Positions 44,353 to 54,174 of a stretch of 64,000 nt of DNA are shown in pieces. Source of the stretch: Opitutaceae bacterium (GTDB lineage Bacteria; Verrucomicrobiota; Verrucomicrobiia; Opitutales; Opitutaceae); NCBI GenBank assembly GCA_016794625.1, contig JAEUGY010000009.1:48330-112329 (forward strand), read 5' to 3'. Made by a program: the position numbers and the translations under genes. The notes beneath the pieces are model-generated. The model saw only the letters and a list, made by a program, of their open reading frames with translations, was not told the DNA's origin and did not search any database. How positions within the stretch are numbered: position 1 is the stretch's first letter; every line of letters starts with the position of its first letter.

Positions 44353-45084
44353 ATGGGACGTCAATGGCTTCATGCGAAACGCGCGATCGTTAACCTCAAA
44401 AAGGGCCAGGTGGTCGGCAAGCTGGTGAAGGAAATCACCGTTGCCGCCAAACTCGGGGGCGGCGATCCCGCCGCCAACGCCCGGCTGTTTGCGGCGGTGG
44501 AAAAGGCGCGCAAGGCCAGTGTCACCCGGGATGTGATCGAGCGCGCGATCAAGAAGGGCGCCGGGATCGGGGACGACAAGATGGTCCTTGAGCATGTGGT
44601 TTTTGAGGGGTACGCCCCGCACAAGGTGCCTCTGATCGTCGAAGTTTACACCGACAACCATCAGCGCACCGCGCCGGAAATGCGGGTGCTCTTCAAGAAG
44701 GGCGTGCTGGGCAACGCGGGCAGCAACAAGTTCCTTTTCGACCACGTCGGCATCGTGGAAGCCCATCACCCCGAAGCCGGCAAGGACCTCGAGGGGGCCG
44801 CGATTGAAGCGGGCGCCAATGACTTTGAAGCCCTGACCCACGCCCAAAACGACGACATTGCAGAAGGGGGTTCGGGAGCGCGGTTCCTGACCGACCGCAC
44901 CGCCGTGCATGCCGTCTCCACCTGGCTGAAGCAAAACGGTTGGTCGGTTATCACGAGCGAAATTGGCTACGTGGCCAAGAGTTTTCCCGAGCTCGACGAG
45001 TCGGCCCGCGCCGAGGTCGGCGAATTTCTGCAGGCCTTGGAGGACCACGACGACGTGCAACGCGTCTGGGCCGCGTTCAAGTAA
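44353..45084 (+). CDS. yebC: YebC/PmpR-family regulator or translation factor
   Basis: The 243-residue product begins MGRQWLHAKRAIVN and has the family blocks GGGDPAANARLFAAVEKARKASV, VTRDVIERAIKKG, EVYTDNHQRTAPEMR and a C-terminal EDHDDVQRVWAA. YebC proteins were annotated as transcription regulators and are now also linked to relieving ribosome stalling at proline runs. The conserved N-terminal helical domain and the two alpha/beta domains are all present at normal length. The ATG at 44353 matches the family start. It stands alone between the NHL and glycosidase-like genes. Confidence 0.93.
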   Translation: MGRQWLHAKRAIVNLKKGQVVGKLVKEITVAAKLGGGDPAANARLFAAVEKARKASVTRDVIERAIKKGAGIGDDKMVLEHVVFEGYAPHKVPLIVEVYTDNHQRTAPEMRVLFKKGVLGNAGSNKFLFDHVGIVEAHHPEAGKDLEGAAIEAGANDFEALTHAQNDDIAEGGSGARFLTDRTAVHAVSTWLKQNGWSVITSEIGYVAKSFPELDESARAEVGEFLQALEDHDDVQRVWAAFK

Positions 45085-45253
45085 GCGGGCCCGGCTTCCA
45101 TTTTTCTGGTTCTTTTCATCCCGCCCGACGCTGCCGGGCGCGATCCTACCGGTGCATCCCGCCCTCTTGGGTCCGGGTGATCCGGCGCTGTCTCCTCCGT
45201 CGCGCCCCGAAGGAAAACAGTGGTCCCCTATCCGGACGCTCCTCCGACTTCCC

Positions 45254-47926
45254 ATGCTTTCCGCCTGCTTTCAGCGTCTTTGCTCCTTTCGCCGCGGGCT
45301 GCTCATCGGGAGCGGACTGTGGCTTGGTCTCGTCGCCAGCGTGCTGCCGGCACGGGGTGAGTTGATCGGGTCGCCCCACGCCTCGGCCCGCGTGCGGTAC
45401 GGGATGGAGCGACTGCAACAGGCACTCGCCCCGCTTCCACCCGCGGCGCGTAGCCTGCGGATCGTGGTCGGGCTGCGTACGGATTCGGAGGTGCAATCCC
45501 AGCTTGCGGCATTTCCCGCCGGGGACACGGTGCCGTCCCGCAAGGAAGGGTTCATGATTCGGGGTCACGGGGACGCCTGGGTGGTCGCGGGAGACGACGA
45601 CTCCGGCACCCTCTACGGCTGCCTGGAGCTGGCCGGACGCCTCCGTCAGGCCGGTCGCTTTCCCGACGCGCCCTTCACGTTCGCCGAAGGCCCGGTCTTT
45701 GTCCTGCGCGGTCCGTGCATCGGCATGCAAAAACCCGTCCTCCTGCCCGGCCGCAAGGTGTACGAGTACCCGTACACCCCCGAACTCTTCCCGTTCTTCT
45801 ACGACCTCGCCTTCTGGCGCGAGTACCTCGATTTCCTCGTCGAGCACCGGTACAACACCCTCTACCTCTGGAACGGACATCCCTTTGGTTCCCTCGTTCG
45901 TGTGCCGGGTTACCCCGAGGCCATGGAGGTGCCCGAGGAGGTGTTCGTGCGAAACCAGGCCATGCTCCGTGCCCTGACGGAGGAAGCCGATCGCCGCGGC
46001 ATCTGGGTCGTCCAGCAGTTCTACAATATCCTGCTTCCGCTCCCCTTCGCGGAAAAACACGGGCTTTCGACCCAACTCGACGCGCCCACTCCGCTCGCGG
46101 CCGACTACACGCGCAAAGCCGTCGCCGCCTTCGTACAGACGTATCCGAACGTCGGCCTGATGGTGTGCCTCGGCGAGGCCCTGCAGAATCAGGCGCATCA
46201 GACGGCCTGGTGCACCGATGTGATCCTCGCGGGGGTCAAGGACGGCATGCGCGCCGCCGGACTGACCGAGGAGCCGCCGGTCGTCCTGCGCACCCACGCC
46301 ACCGACGCCCGCATCGTCATGCCGGAGGCGCTCAAGGTTTACCGCAACCTCTACACCGAACAGAAGTTCAACGGGGAGTCGCTCACCACCTGGGAACCGC
46401 GGGGCGACCGTCAGGCCCTGCACCAGGAAATGAGCCGGCTCGGCTCCACGCACGTCGCCAATGTGCACATCCTCGCCAACCTCGAGCCCTTCCGCTACGG
46501 CGCCCAACGCTTCATCCAGAAATCCGTGCTCGCCATGCGGGACCGGCTCGGCGCGCACGGGCTCCACCTGTATCCCCTCTTCTACTGGACCTGGCCCGAC
46601 TCCCCTGACCTCACACCCACGCCTCTCAAACAATGGGAACGCGACTGGATCTGGTTCGAGGCCTGGGCCCGCTACACTTGGAATCCCGACGTCGATCCGA
46701 TCGCGGATCGTGCCTACTGGATCGGCCGCCTGACCGAACACTACGGCGACGCCGACGCGGCCGCCTCGATCCTCGACGCTTACAATGACAGCGGCGAATG
46801 CGCACCCCGCCTGCTCCGGCGCTTCGGCATCACCGAGGGGAACCGCCAGACCCTCTCCCTCGGCATGACGCTGGACCAGCTGGTGCATCCGGAGAAGTAC
46901 CGTCCCTTCCCGGAACTGTGGGAATCCCAGTCCCCGCCCGGCGAGCGACTTCAGGAGTTTGTCGAGCGCGAGGCCCGCGGACTGCCGCACCTCGGAGAAA
47001 CTCCGCCCCAGATTGTCGCCGAGGTCCGCGATTTTTCCGCCCGCGCCGTCGCCGCGATCGAGGCCGCGGCCCCCCGGGTGACGCGCCGGCGCGAGGAGTT
47101 CCTCCGCCTGCGCAACGATATCCATTGCCTCCACGCGCTCTCCCATTCCTACGCCGACAAGGCGGAGGCCGCGCTCGCCGTGCTGCGCTACGAACGCAGC
47201 CGCGACCCCGAGCAGCTGCGCCGGGCCGAGCCCGCCCTCGCCCGCAGCCTCGAGCACTTCCGCACCCTGGAACGGCTGACCCGCACCACGTATTCAGCGG
47301 CCAACTCCATGCAGACCAGCCAGCGGCGCATCCCGGTCCCCGGTGGCATCGCCGGCCAGGCGGCGCACTTCCACTGGACGCAGTTGCTTCCCCTGTACGA
47401 ACGCGAGCTGGCGGACCTGCGCCGCCAGATCGCGGACCTCACGGCACCCGGTGGAACAGGTCGGAGCCTCGGTTTGAAACCGGCTCGCTTTCGACTGCTC
47501 TCGACCCACGCCGAAACCTACACCCTCCAGGTGGGCAATACCGTCTTTTCCGACTCCCCGGCGGCGTTCACCGCCCTGGCTCCAGAGCTCCAGGGCCTCA
47601 GCGGCGTCCGCTTCTCGCGTGCGGCCGCCGTGAAAGGCCAGCTCGCTCCAATCGAGTTCGAATGCCACGAGCCGGTTCGTGTGCTCATTGGTTACTTCAA
47701 TCAGCGGGGGCCCGGGTGGCGTTCGCCCCCGACACTCGAAACCGACGCCAGCGCGGCGGACCGGGGCGGGGTCGAGCCCTTGCTCCTCCGTGCCGCGGAC
47801 CTGGACGGCCTGCCCTCCGTGAACGTGCACGCCTTCGAGTACCGCGCCGGGCGGCATACCCTCCAGGTCCGGGGCGAAGGCGCCTTTCTCATCCTGGGCG
47901 TCGTTGCGGCCGAAACCGCGCCCTGA
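45254..47926 (+). CDS. Large secreted glycosidase-like protein (GH67/GH20-type N-terminal domain and TIM barrel)
   Basis: The 890-residue product has a signal peptide (CSFRRGLLIGSGLWLGLVASVLP, shown as two blocks). A small alpha/beta domain (about 40-135, VVGLRTDSEVQSQLAAF and DDDSGTLYGCLELAGRL) resembles the N-terminal domain found before GH67 and GH20 barrels. A barrel follows (about 155-480) with FWREYLDFLVEHRYNTLYLW, GIWVVQQFYN and MVCLGEALQNQ, then a helical region and a C-terminal beta domain. Glu residues in LGEALQ and NGESLTTW are catalytic candidates. I could not assign a CAZy family. The ATG at 45254 gives the signal peptide. Its neighbours suggest sugar-acid-containing glycans as substrate. 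Confidence 0.7.
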   Translation: MLSACFQRLCSFRRGLLIGSGLWLGLVASVLPARGELIGSPHASARVRYGMERLQQALAPLPPAARSLRIVVGLRTDSEVQSQLAAFPAGDTVPSRKEGFMIRGHGDAWVVAGDDDSGTLYGCLELAGRLRQAGRFPDAPFTFAEGPVFVLRGPCIGMQKPVLLPGRKVYEYPYTPELFPFFYDLAFWREYLDFLVEHRYNTLYLWNGHPFGSLVRVPGYPEAMEVPEEVFVRNQAMLRALTEEADRRGIWVVQQFYNILLPLPFAEKHGLSTQLDAPTPLAADYTRKAVAAFVQTYPNVGLMVCLGEALQNQAHQTAWCTDVILAGVKDGMRAAGLTEEPPVVLRTHATDARIVMPEALKVYRNLYTEQKFNGESLTTWEPRGDRQALHQEMSRLGSTHVANVHILANLEPFRYGAQRFIQKSVLAMRDRLGAHGLHLYPLFYWTWPDSPDLTPTPLKQWERDWIWFEAWARYTWNPDVDPIADRAYWIGRLTEHYGDADAAASILDAYNDSGECAPRLLRRFGITEGNRQTLSLGMTLDQLVHPEKYRPFPELWESQSPPGERLQEFVEREARGLPHLGETPPQIVAEVRDFSARAVAAIEAAAPRVTRRREEFLRLRNDIHCLHALSHSYADKAEAALAVLRYERSRDPEQLRRAEPALARSLEHFRTLERLTRTTYSAANSMQTSQRRIPVPGGIAGQAAHFHWTQLLPLYERELADLRRQIADLTAPGGTGRSLGLKPARFRLLSTHAETYTLQVGNTVFSDSPAAFTALAPELQGLSGVRFSRAAAVKGQLAPIEFECHEPVRVLIGYFNQRGPGWRSPPTLETDASAADRGGVEPLLLRAADLDGLPSVNVHAFEYRAGRHTLQVRGEGAFLILGVVAAETAP

Positions 47927-47944
47927 ACGCCGCGTCGGAGCGGC

Positions 47945-48715
47945 TCAGATGCACCGTCCTCCGTCCACTTCCAGACAGACGCCCGTCACAAAGTTCGACG
48001 CCGGATCGGCCAGAAACACGGCCGCCTGCGCCACATCCGAGGGCTGGCACAAACGCCCCAGCGGGATCGAGGCCAGAAACCGTGCGCGGTTCTCCGCGGT
48101 ATCCGCCACGCCCATGAAGGTCGAAAGCAGGGGCGTCTCCGCCAGAGCGGGGTTGATCGCATTGACCCGGATGTTGTCGGGGGCCAGCTCCACTGCCATC
48201 GACTTGGTGATCAGGGTCACCGCCCCCTTCGAACCATTGTACCACGTCAACCCCGGACGAGGCCGAACCGCGGCGGTCGAACCAATGTTGATGAAGCACC
48301 CGCGGCGCTGCCGCCGAAAGACCGGCACGCAATGAACGGCGGACAGGTAGAGGCTCTTGACATTCACCGCGAACAACCGGTCGAAAAATGCCTCGTCCAC
48401 CTCAAGCATCGGACGGTTGGCGTGGCTCATGCCGGCATTGTTGACCATGATGTCGATCTGGCCAAAGCGCGCGAGCGCCGCCGCGACTAGCGCCCGCATG
48501 TCATCCGACTGACTGACGTCGACGCGGCAGGCGATGGCCTCGTGACCCTCCGCGACCAGAGCAGCGCACACCCGGTCGCCCGCCTCGACATTCAGATCGC
48601 CCACCACGATGCGCGCCCCCTCGCGGGCAAAGGCGTGGGCCATGGCTTCGCCAAATCCGGAACCACCGCCCGTGATGATTGCGACAAGACCCTGCAAACG
48701 ACCGGGATTGCTCAT
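47945..48715 (-). CDS. SDR-family NAD(P)-dependent oxidoreductase
   Basis: The 256-residue classical SDR has the cofactor motif TGGGSGFG (residues 15-22), NNAG (92-95), catalytic Ser146 in INIGSTAA, Tyr159 and Lys163 in WYNGSK and the C-terminal VTGVCLEVDGG. Asp40 at the end of strand two (VVGDLN) favours NAD over NADP. Related enzymes oxidise sugars or sugar acids or reduce 3-oxoacyl groups. Surrounding permeases suggest a sugar-acid substrate. It lies convergent with the glycosidase-like gene 18 bases away. The ATG at 48715 is the usual MSNPGRLQGLVAIITG start. Confidence 0.87.
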   Translation of the reverse strand: MSNPGRLQGLVAIITGGGSGFGEAMAHAFAREGARIVVGDLNVEAGDRVCAALVAEGHEAIACRVDVSQSDDMRALVAAALARFGQIDIMVNNAGMSHANRPMLEVDEAFFDRLFAVNVKSLYLSAVHCVPVFRRQRRGCFINIGSTAAVRPRPGLTWYNGSKGAVTLITKSMAVELAPDNIRVNAINPALAETPLLSTFMGVADTAENRARFLASIPLGRLCQPSDVAQAAVFLADPASNFVTGVCLEVDGGRCI

Positions 48716-49013
48716 GACTCGAAGGGGAAAATCCGGCACAGAAACCGAGGTGGGTGGATCATGGGAAGACACAAGAGGCGACTGACCGTATCTCGAGGTC
48801 AAACCAATTTCCTCCGTCCCCGGTGCGGCCGGCGCTTCACCGCCCGACCGTCGCACTTCTGTCGATACAGGCACCCCCCACGCAGGCCGCGACTCCGAGC
48901 CCAGACCGGGACCTTCCAGCGCCCGCCTCCGGCTTGCACTTTCAGCCCCTGACTCCGAGACTGCTCGCCATAAACCCGGTCCGGCCCCCCGTCCGCGAAC
49001 CCCACCCACCCCG

Positions 49014-51803
49014 ATGAGCCTGCCGACATGTTGGTTTCCTCTCGCTCTCCTGGCCCTTGCCGCACCGCTCGTCGGCGCCGAACTGGTGCTCACCCGTGTG
49101 CCGCTCGATCCAGGCGCGGCCACGCTCGCCAGGCCGACGTCGGGCCAGCTGACCTTTCTGGGCTTTGGAACCCACAGCTATGAACCCACCCGACTGACTT
49201 CCGGCGCCGGACACGGTGACGAGGTGACGCGTCCGTCCGCAGCACGGCAGATCATCGCCCCCTTCCAGCAGCTCTGGCAGTGCACCTGGACGCTGCCTCC
49301 AGCAACCGCGGCCGACGGACTACGAATGGAAAAGCTCACCCGGCGCGACGCGTTTTGGGATCAAATCCTGCAGGTCGAACCTGTGGCCCCCGCCGACTTG
49401 CCGCGCTACCCCCTCGTGGAAACCGGCACCTTTGCCAGCGCGCTTCCGGAACCGGTCCGCGCGCTGAATCACCCACCCGCGCTCCGGCGCGAGCAGCAAC
49501 AAAGCCGGCGCGATCCGATCCTTCCGTCCGATCTCGCCGAGGAAATGCCGTGGAGCCAACTCGAGGCTGCGGCCTATCCGCTGGACTTTCAAAAGGTCCT
49601 GATCGCCAGCCCGAATGACTCCAGCCCGGGGTTCGTCTTCCAAAACGGCCAGTGGTTGACCACCTGGTTAAGCGCGGATTCCCGGCACGGACCGAAAGAG
49701 GACCAGTGGTTTGCACCCGCGCTTCTGATCGGTGACACGCTCGTTCGCCCCGCACCCCTGTCCGCGCGCACGCGATTCTGGAAAACCGACGATGGTCGCA
49801 CGCTGCCCGGCTGGACCCTCGAGTGGACCCATCAGGGCATCACCGTCCGGCAAGATCTCTTCTCCTGGCGTACGGCGCCGCGGAAGGCCGCGCGGGTTTT
49901 TGTTCACATTCAGGTAGAGAACGCCCCACCCGGAACCCAGCTTGCCCTCGGGCTCGGCCGACGACCCAACGTGCACACTTGGGATGATCGGACTCGGGAA
50001 CGCACGCCGATTCCGTTTTTCGCATCCGCGCCCGGCTATCGTCAGGACGGTGGACTCATCCGCGATGCCTGGAACCGGGTGGTGCTCACCTCCGCGCAGT
50101 CGTTTGTGGTGGAGTCCCTCGGCCCGGTTGAACAGCTCGCTCGCTTCGCCTTGGACAAAACCGGCCGGGTGGTCCTGGAAACCCCGCAGCAGGAATCCGA
50201 CTTCGCGGAGACGCCCCTCGACGTGGTTCGCTATGAGGCCACCCGTACGGAGTTCATCACCCACTGGACCGATCAACTCAGTCGGGGAGCCCAGGTCCGG
50301 CTGCCCTCACCCGAGTGGATGGAGCGCATCGACACCTGGCTCGCGCAGATCGAGGCCATCACGCGGGTCCACCACCACAAGAAGGAGCGCCTGAGTTACG
50401 GCGCCTATTTCTACCAGTACTATTTCGGCATTGAGGAAGGCTGGCCACCCATGGCCCTCGCCGTCTGGGGCCGGGCCGAAGAAGCAAAACGACAGGCGGC
50501 ACTCATGCTGGAGCCGGAGAACCGCGACAAAACCCACGTGCACCACCAGTCGCGCAATGGCGTGGCTCCCACCGTCGCCGCCACCGTGGCGCTCCAGACC
50601 CGCGATACGGCCTGGCTCGACGCACTCGCGCCCGCAATGCTCGAGTGCGCCGAGTGGACGATCCAGGTGAGCCAGGCCGGAGCGGAAACGCGGTCGGACA
50701 CGATCCGAGGTCTGCTGCCTCCCCACATCTACGGAGGAGATATCCGCGATCCCGCCACCAGCCTCTACGCCACGGTGGCGTGTTGGCGCGGTCTGGTCGA
50801 AACGGCGGCCGCTTTTCGGCTGGTCGGCACCCCGGAACGTGACCGGCAGGCCGCGATGCTGGAACAGGAGGCGGCTCGTCTGCGTGCCCGCCTCGCCGAG
50901 GTGATGAGCTCGGTGGCGGACCGACGCCACCAACCCCCGTTTCTGCCCCTCGCACTGGAACTCCCTTCGCTGCAGGGACGCCATGAAGGACCGCACCTCG
51001 ACCTGACCGCCACGCGACTGGGGAACTACTGGAACCTCTTTGCTCCGTCCTTCCTCGAGCTGAGATTTGGACGCGGGAAGGGAGAGGACACCCCCGATGA
51101 TTGGGTATTCGGTTTTGCGGAAACGCACGGCGGACTCTGGGCGGGGCTGCCACGCTTCTATGACGGTCTCGATGCTGCCTATGCCATGGGATACATCGGG
51201 TACCGCCTCGACCGGGCGGCCCGGGATCCCGCAGAACGTCACCGGGCCCTGGCCGCTTTGCAGTCCTACTTCCTCCATGCCGCGAGCCGCAACGGCCACA
51301 CCATCCCCGAAGTCGCCGGCCTGTTCCCCTACCGCTTGGAACGCTCCGCCTACGAGCAACTCGTACGGGAATCACCGTGGAACTTTGGCATGTACGACGC
51401 GGATCGCTACCTCCAAGGCCATATCTCCTTCACCGAACCCCTCGGTTCCGGCGCTGGCTCCGGACTCATGATGATCCGTCAGGCCCTGGTGGCCGAGACG
51501 CGCAACGAGCTCGGGCTCCCCGACGGCGGGCTTGTGCTTTTTTCGGCCGTGCCGGAAGCGTGGTGGCTGGAGGGACAGGAGATCGTGCTGCGCGACTTTC
51601 CCACCGCTTACGGACGCGTGTCCATCACCACGCGTTCACGCCTCCGCAGCGCCCGGGAAGTGACGCTCGAGTGCACGTTCACTCCCTGGCCGGGCGAACC
51701 GGCGAATCGCACTTTCCGGGCCCGGATCGCGCCGCCCGGGATGAAGCCAGTGGACTACGACTTCAGCCCCGCGGAACGCCGCGTGCATACCCTTCGTTTC
51801 TAA
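49014..51803 (+). CDS. Large secreted (alpha/alpha)6-barrel glycosidase-like protein
   Basis: The 929-residue product has a signal peptide (WFPLALLALAAPLVGA), an N-terminal beta region to about residue 420 and a helical barrel-like region (about 440-830) typical of six-hairpin glycosidases. Conserved-looking blocks are YGAYFYQYYFGIEEGWPP, THVHHQSRNGVAPTVAA, FAETHGGLWAGLPRFYDGLD and FTEPLGSGAGSGLMMIRQAL. A C-terminal beta segment follows. Acidic candidates are in GIEEGWP and FAETHG. The specific family (GH78-, GH95- or GH127-like) cannot be decided. It is divergent from the SDR gene with a 298-base gap that should carry promoters, and 14 bases from the end of the convergent symporter gene. Confidence 0.68.
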   Translation: MSLPTCWFPLALLALAAPLVGAELVLTRVPLDPGAATLARPTSGQLTFLGFGTHSYEPTRLTSGAGHGDEVTRPSAARQIIAPFQQLWQCTWTLPPATAADGLRMEKLTRRDAFWDQILQVEPVAPADLPRYPLVETGTFASALPEPVRALNHPPALRREQQQSRRDPILPSDLAEEMPWSQLEAAAYPLDFQKVLIASPNDSSPGFVFQNGQWLTTWLSADSRHGPKEDQWFAPALLIGDTLVRPAPLSARTRFWKTDDGRTLPGWTLEWTHQGITVRQDLFSWRTAPRKAARVFVHIQVENAPPGTQLALGLGRRPNVHTWDDRTRERTPIPFFASAPGYRQDGGLIRDAWNRVVLTSAQSFVVESLGPVEQLARFALDKTGRVVLETPQQESDFAETPLDVVRYEATRTEFITHWTDQLSRGAQVRLPSPEWMERIDTWLAQIEAITRVHHHKKERLSYGAYFYQYYFGIEEGWPPMALAVWGRAEEAKRQAALMLEPENRDKTHVHHQSRNGVAPTVAATVALQTRDTAWLDALAPAMLECAEWTIQVSQAGAETRSDTIRGLLPPHIYGGDIRDPATSLYATVACWRGLVETAAAFRLVGTPERDRQAAMLEQEAARLRARLAEVMSSVADRRHQPPFLPLALELPSLQGRHEGPHLDLTATRLGNYWNLFAPSFLELRFGRGKGEDTPDDWVFGFAETHGGLWAGLPRFYDGLDAAYAMGYIGYRLDRAARDPAERHRALAALQSYFLHAASRNGHTIPEVAGLFPYRLERSAYEQLVRESPWNFGMYDADRYLQGHISFTEPLGSGAGSGLMMIRQALVAETRNELGLPDGGLVLFSAVPEAWWLEGQEIVLRDFPTAYGRVSITTRSRLRSAREVTLECTFTPWPGEPANRTFRARIAPPGMKPVDYDFSPAERRVHTLRF

Positions 51804-51817
51804 GCCCTGCCCCGACC

Positions 51818-53935
51818 TCAGCCGCCAATGGCCAGGACGCCCTTGAAGACGACGATGACCAGACCCACCACGCCGCAGCACGCGAGAAAGCCCAAGGCAT
51901 CCATCCGATTCCACTTGGTGAATTCCCAGGACGACCCGGGAAACAGTTTGGTGTGATCGAACCGCGTCGGTTGAGCGTAGCTCGCGGCGACTTCGATCTC
52001 GTCCTGCTCCAACGTGGCCGCGACCGGCGTCTTCATGCGCGCATAAAAGCGGGCGACCCGCGCCGGATCGCTGGGCCGGGTGACCAGACTCACGGTCACC
52101 AGCAGAAAGATCGGCAGCAACGCGTCCACCAGGTACCGGGTGGTGAGCAACTGCGCCGGAGTGAATCCCGTCACCTCCACGCCGGCGAGATGGAGCAGGA
52201 ACACCTCCGTGCGAAACAGGCCTTTGCCGGTCTTGGGTGAGGCGGGGTCGTTGGGATTCACCCGGACCACCCCTTCCTCAAAGAACACGGACACCGGCTC
52301 GATCCGCCGCGACTTGACGATCGTTTCGCCCGCGCCCTTGGCCAGGCCCGCGGCGACATCCACCGACGTCGCCTTGACCGTCGCCGTGACCGTGCGCTCC
52401 TGCGTCATCCGCGTCAAAAGCTCCGACCGTGCGAACGCCGGGATCGACGACACCACCCACGGAATCACGCCGATGAAAATCAAGGTGACAATGACCTGGA
52501 CCAGCACCGCGGTCTGCGTGACCCGCCGCCAGACAAAGAGGAACGTGATCGGCACGCCCCAGACCAACAGCAGTACGATCGCAAACTTGAGGATGGCGAT
52601 GATGCTGTTGAGGAAAAGCCCGACCAGCACCCCGGCGGCCAGCAACGACGGCACCGCCAGACGAGCCACCCGCATGTAGTGACGTTCGGTCCGCCCGGGG
52701 AACAGCGGTTCATAAAGGTTCTTCACCAGCAGACCGGAGAGCACAACTGACTGCGCGCCGAGCACCGCGATTTTGCCGCCCAGGATGCCCGTGATCATCA
52801 CCCCGATCAATCCGATCGGCAGCAACTCCCGCGTCATCAGTCCCCACGCCTGGTCCGGATCGGAGAGATTGGGACCGAACAGCGCGAAGGCGATCAGTCC
52901 GCAGTAGGCCCACATGATCGTGACAAAACGCTTGCTGAAGCCGCCCGTGACCGCGCCGAGCCGCGCCGCCATCTCATCCTTCGCGGATCCGGCGATCGCC
53001 ATGTTGTGCTGCGAGCCGGCGATCCCGATCATCTGCACCAGCAGTAACGCGCAAATCGAGTACCACGTGTACTCCGAGGCGATGTCGCCGCCAAACAGGT
53101 TAAACATCACGTCGGGCACCTTTTCGTGCAGCGCGTCGAAGCCCCCAAGTTTTACCAAGCCGAACGGAATGAGAATCACCGAGATCACCACCACCAGGAT
53201 CGCCTGGATCGCGTCCACCACCGCCGAGGCCTTCAGCCCCCCGAGCATGATGAAAACGGCGACGAGACTCGTGGATACCAGGTAGAAGGTGACCGGCTTC
53301 AGGTACGTGACGAACGGCTGCAACGTCCCCCGCTGGTAGTGATCCCGCAAGACATCGTAACGGGCCACCTGGTCGGCCGGCAAGGCGCCGGCCAGCCGCT
53401 GCTGCCGCAGCGCGGAAAACTCGTGGTAGTCGGCCACCTGCTGTCGCTCCACCTGGGTGTAGGCCGCGGGCTCCTTCACCATGAGCGGCTGCAGCGTCTT
53501 TAAGGCCATGACATTGCCCCCGGCAATGACCCCGACCACCGCGATGATCAGCATGGTCGTGGCGTACAGCGTCGTCAGAAACCGGCTGCCGAACCGGTCC
53601 TCGAACAAGTCGGCCATCGTCGTCAACCGCACCCGCCGAAACCACACATTCATGAACCAGTAGTAAGGCGTGAGAAACAAGGTGATCAGCGCCAGCCAGG
53701 CACCGCTGGCCCCCTGCCGGTAGACGGAACTGGCCGTCGTCGTCGCCTGCCCAGGATCGGTCATGTTGCCGAAACTCAGGAAAAACTGCAGCCAGCGCCC
53801 GAGCGACCGCCCGCCGAGAAAGTAGTCCTTCTCGTTTTTCACGCCGTGCGAAAACACTTTCCCGATGGCGAGAACGGTCACGATGTAAACCAGCAGGATC
53901 GCGACATCGACCCAGTGAAGTCCGAGAAATTTCAC
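51818..53935 (-). CDS. Sodium/solute symporter family (SSS) transporter
   Basis: The 705-residue polytopic protein has about 13 hydrophobic helices and SSS features: an N-terminal VDVAILLVYIVTVLAIGK helix, YFLGGRSLGRW, a TDPGQATTTASSVYRQGASGAW block and MAIAGSAKDEMAARL. A large soluble insertion lies between the late helices (ERTVTATVKATSVDVAAG), and the C-terminal tail has SLVTRPSDPARVARFYARMK. I start it at the GTG at 53935, which begins KFLGLHWVDVAIL; no ATG lies near. It is the downstream member of a paralogous pair, 239 bases after the next symporter, with an AT-rich inverted repeat in the gap. The substrate is probably a sugar or sugar acid (inferred). Confidence 0.85.
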   Translation of the reverse strand: MKFLGLHWVDVAILLVYIVTVLAIGKVFSHGVKNEKDYFLGGRSLGRWLQFFLSFGNMTDPGQATTTASSVYRQGASGAWLALITLFLTPYYWFMNVWFRRVRLTTMADLFEDRFGSRFLTTLYATTMLIIAVVGVIAGGNVMALKTLQPLMVKEPAAYTQVERQQVADYHEFSALRQQRLAGALPADQVARYDVLRDHYQRGTLQPFVTYLKPVTFYLVSTSLVAVFIMLGGLKASAVVDAIQAILVVVISVILIPFGLVKLGGFDALHEKVPDVMFNLFGGDIASEYTWYSICALLLVQMIGIAGSQHNMAIAGSAKDEMAARLGAVTGGFSKRFVTIMWAYCGLIAFALFGPNLSDPDQAWGLMTRELLPIGLIGVMITGILGGKIAVLGAQSVVLSGLLVKNLYEPLFPGRTERHYMRVARLAVPSLLAAGVLVGLFLNSIIAILKFAIVLLLVWGVPITFLFVWRRVTQTAVLVQVIVTLIFIGVIPWVVSSIPAFARSELLTRMTQERTVTATVKATSVDVAAGLAKGAGETIVKSRRIEPVSVFFEEGVVRVNPNDPASPKTGKGLFRTEVFLLHLAGVEVTGFTPAQLLTTRYLVDALLPIFLLVTVSLVTRPSDPARVARFYARMKTPVAATLEQDEIEVAASYAQPTRFDHTKLFPGSSWEFTKWNRMDALGFLACCGVVGLVIVVFKGVLAIGG

Positions 53936-54119
53936 AATGAAAGGGATTGAAAATAAGAAGCGGTCAGACCGAAGGCACGGAGTGTTCGGTGCCGTCTGAC
54001 CCGGGGAGCCCGCTATGCGGCGACGAGGCCCCATGGAAGTCAAGCCACCTCTCAAAACCCGGACGCGGACAGCCGCCAATCAAGGTCCTTCCACCGGTGA
54101 CGCAACTCCCGGGCGCCTC

Positions 54120-54148
54120 CGTTTCAGTGATGAAATTTCACTGAAACG
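54120..54148. promoter_or_regulatory. Perfect 11-bp inverted repeat, candidate operator
   Basis: The arms CGTTTCAGTGA and TCACTGAAACG are perfect inverse complements around a 7-base spacer; the centre contains the palindrome TGAAATTTCA. It is strikingly AT-rich for this genome. A weaker 8-base outer repeat (TCAAGGTC at 54080, GACCTTGA at 54148) encloses it. It lies about 185 bases before the GTG start of the downstream symporter and 26 bases after the end of the upstream one. LacI- and GntR-type regulators bind sites of this kind, but no regulator gene is in the window. Confidence 0.5.
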
Positions 54149-54174
54149 ACCTTGATACAGATCTTGCGTTAACC

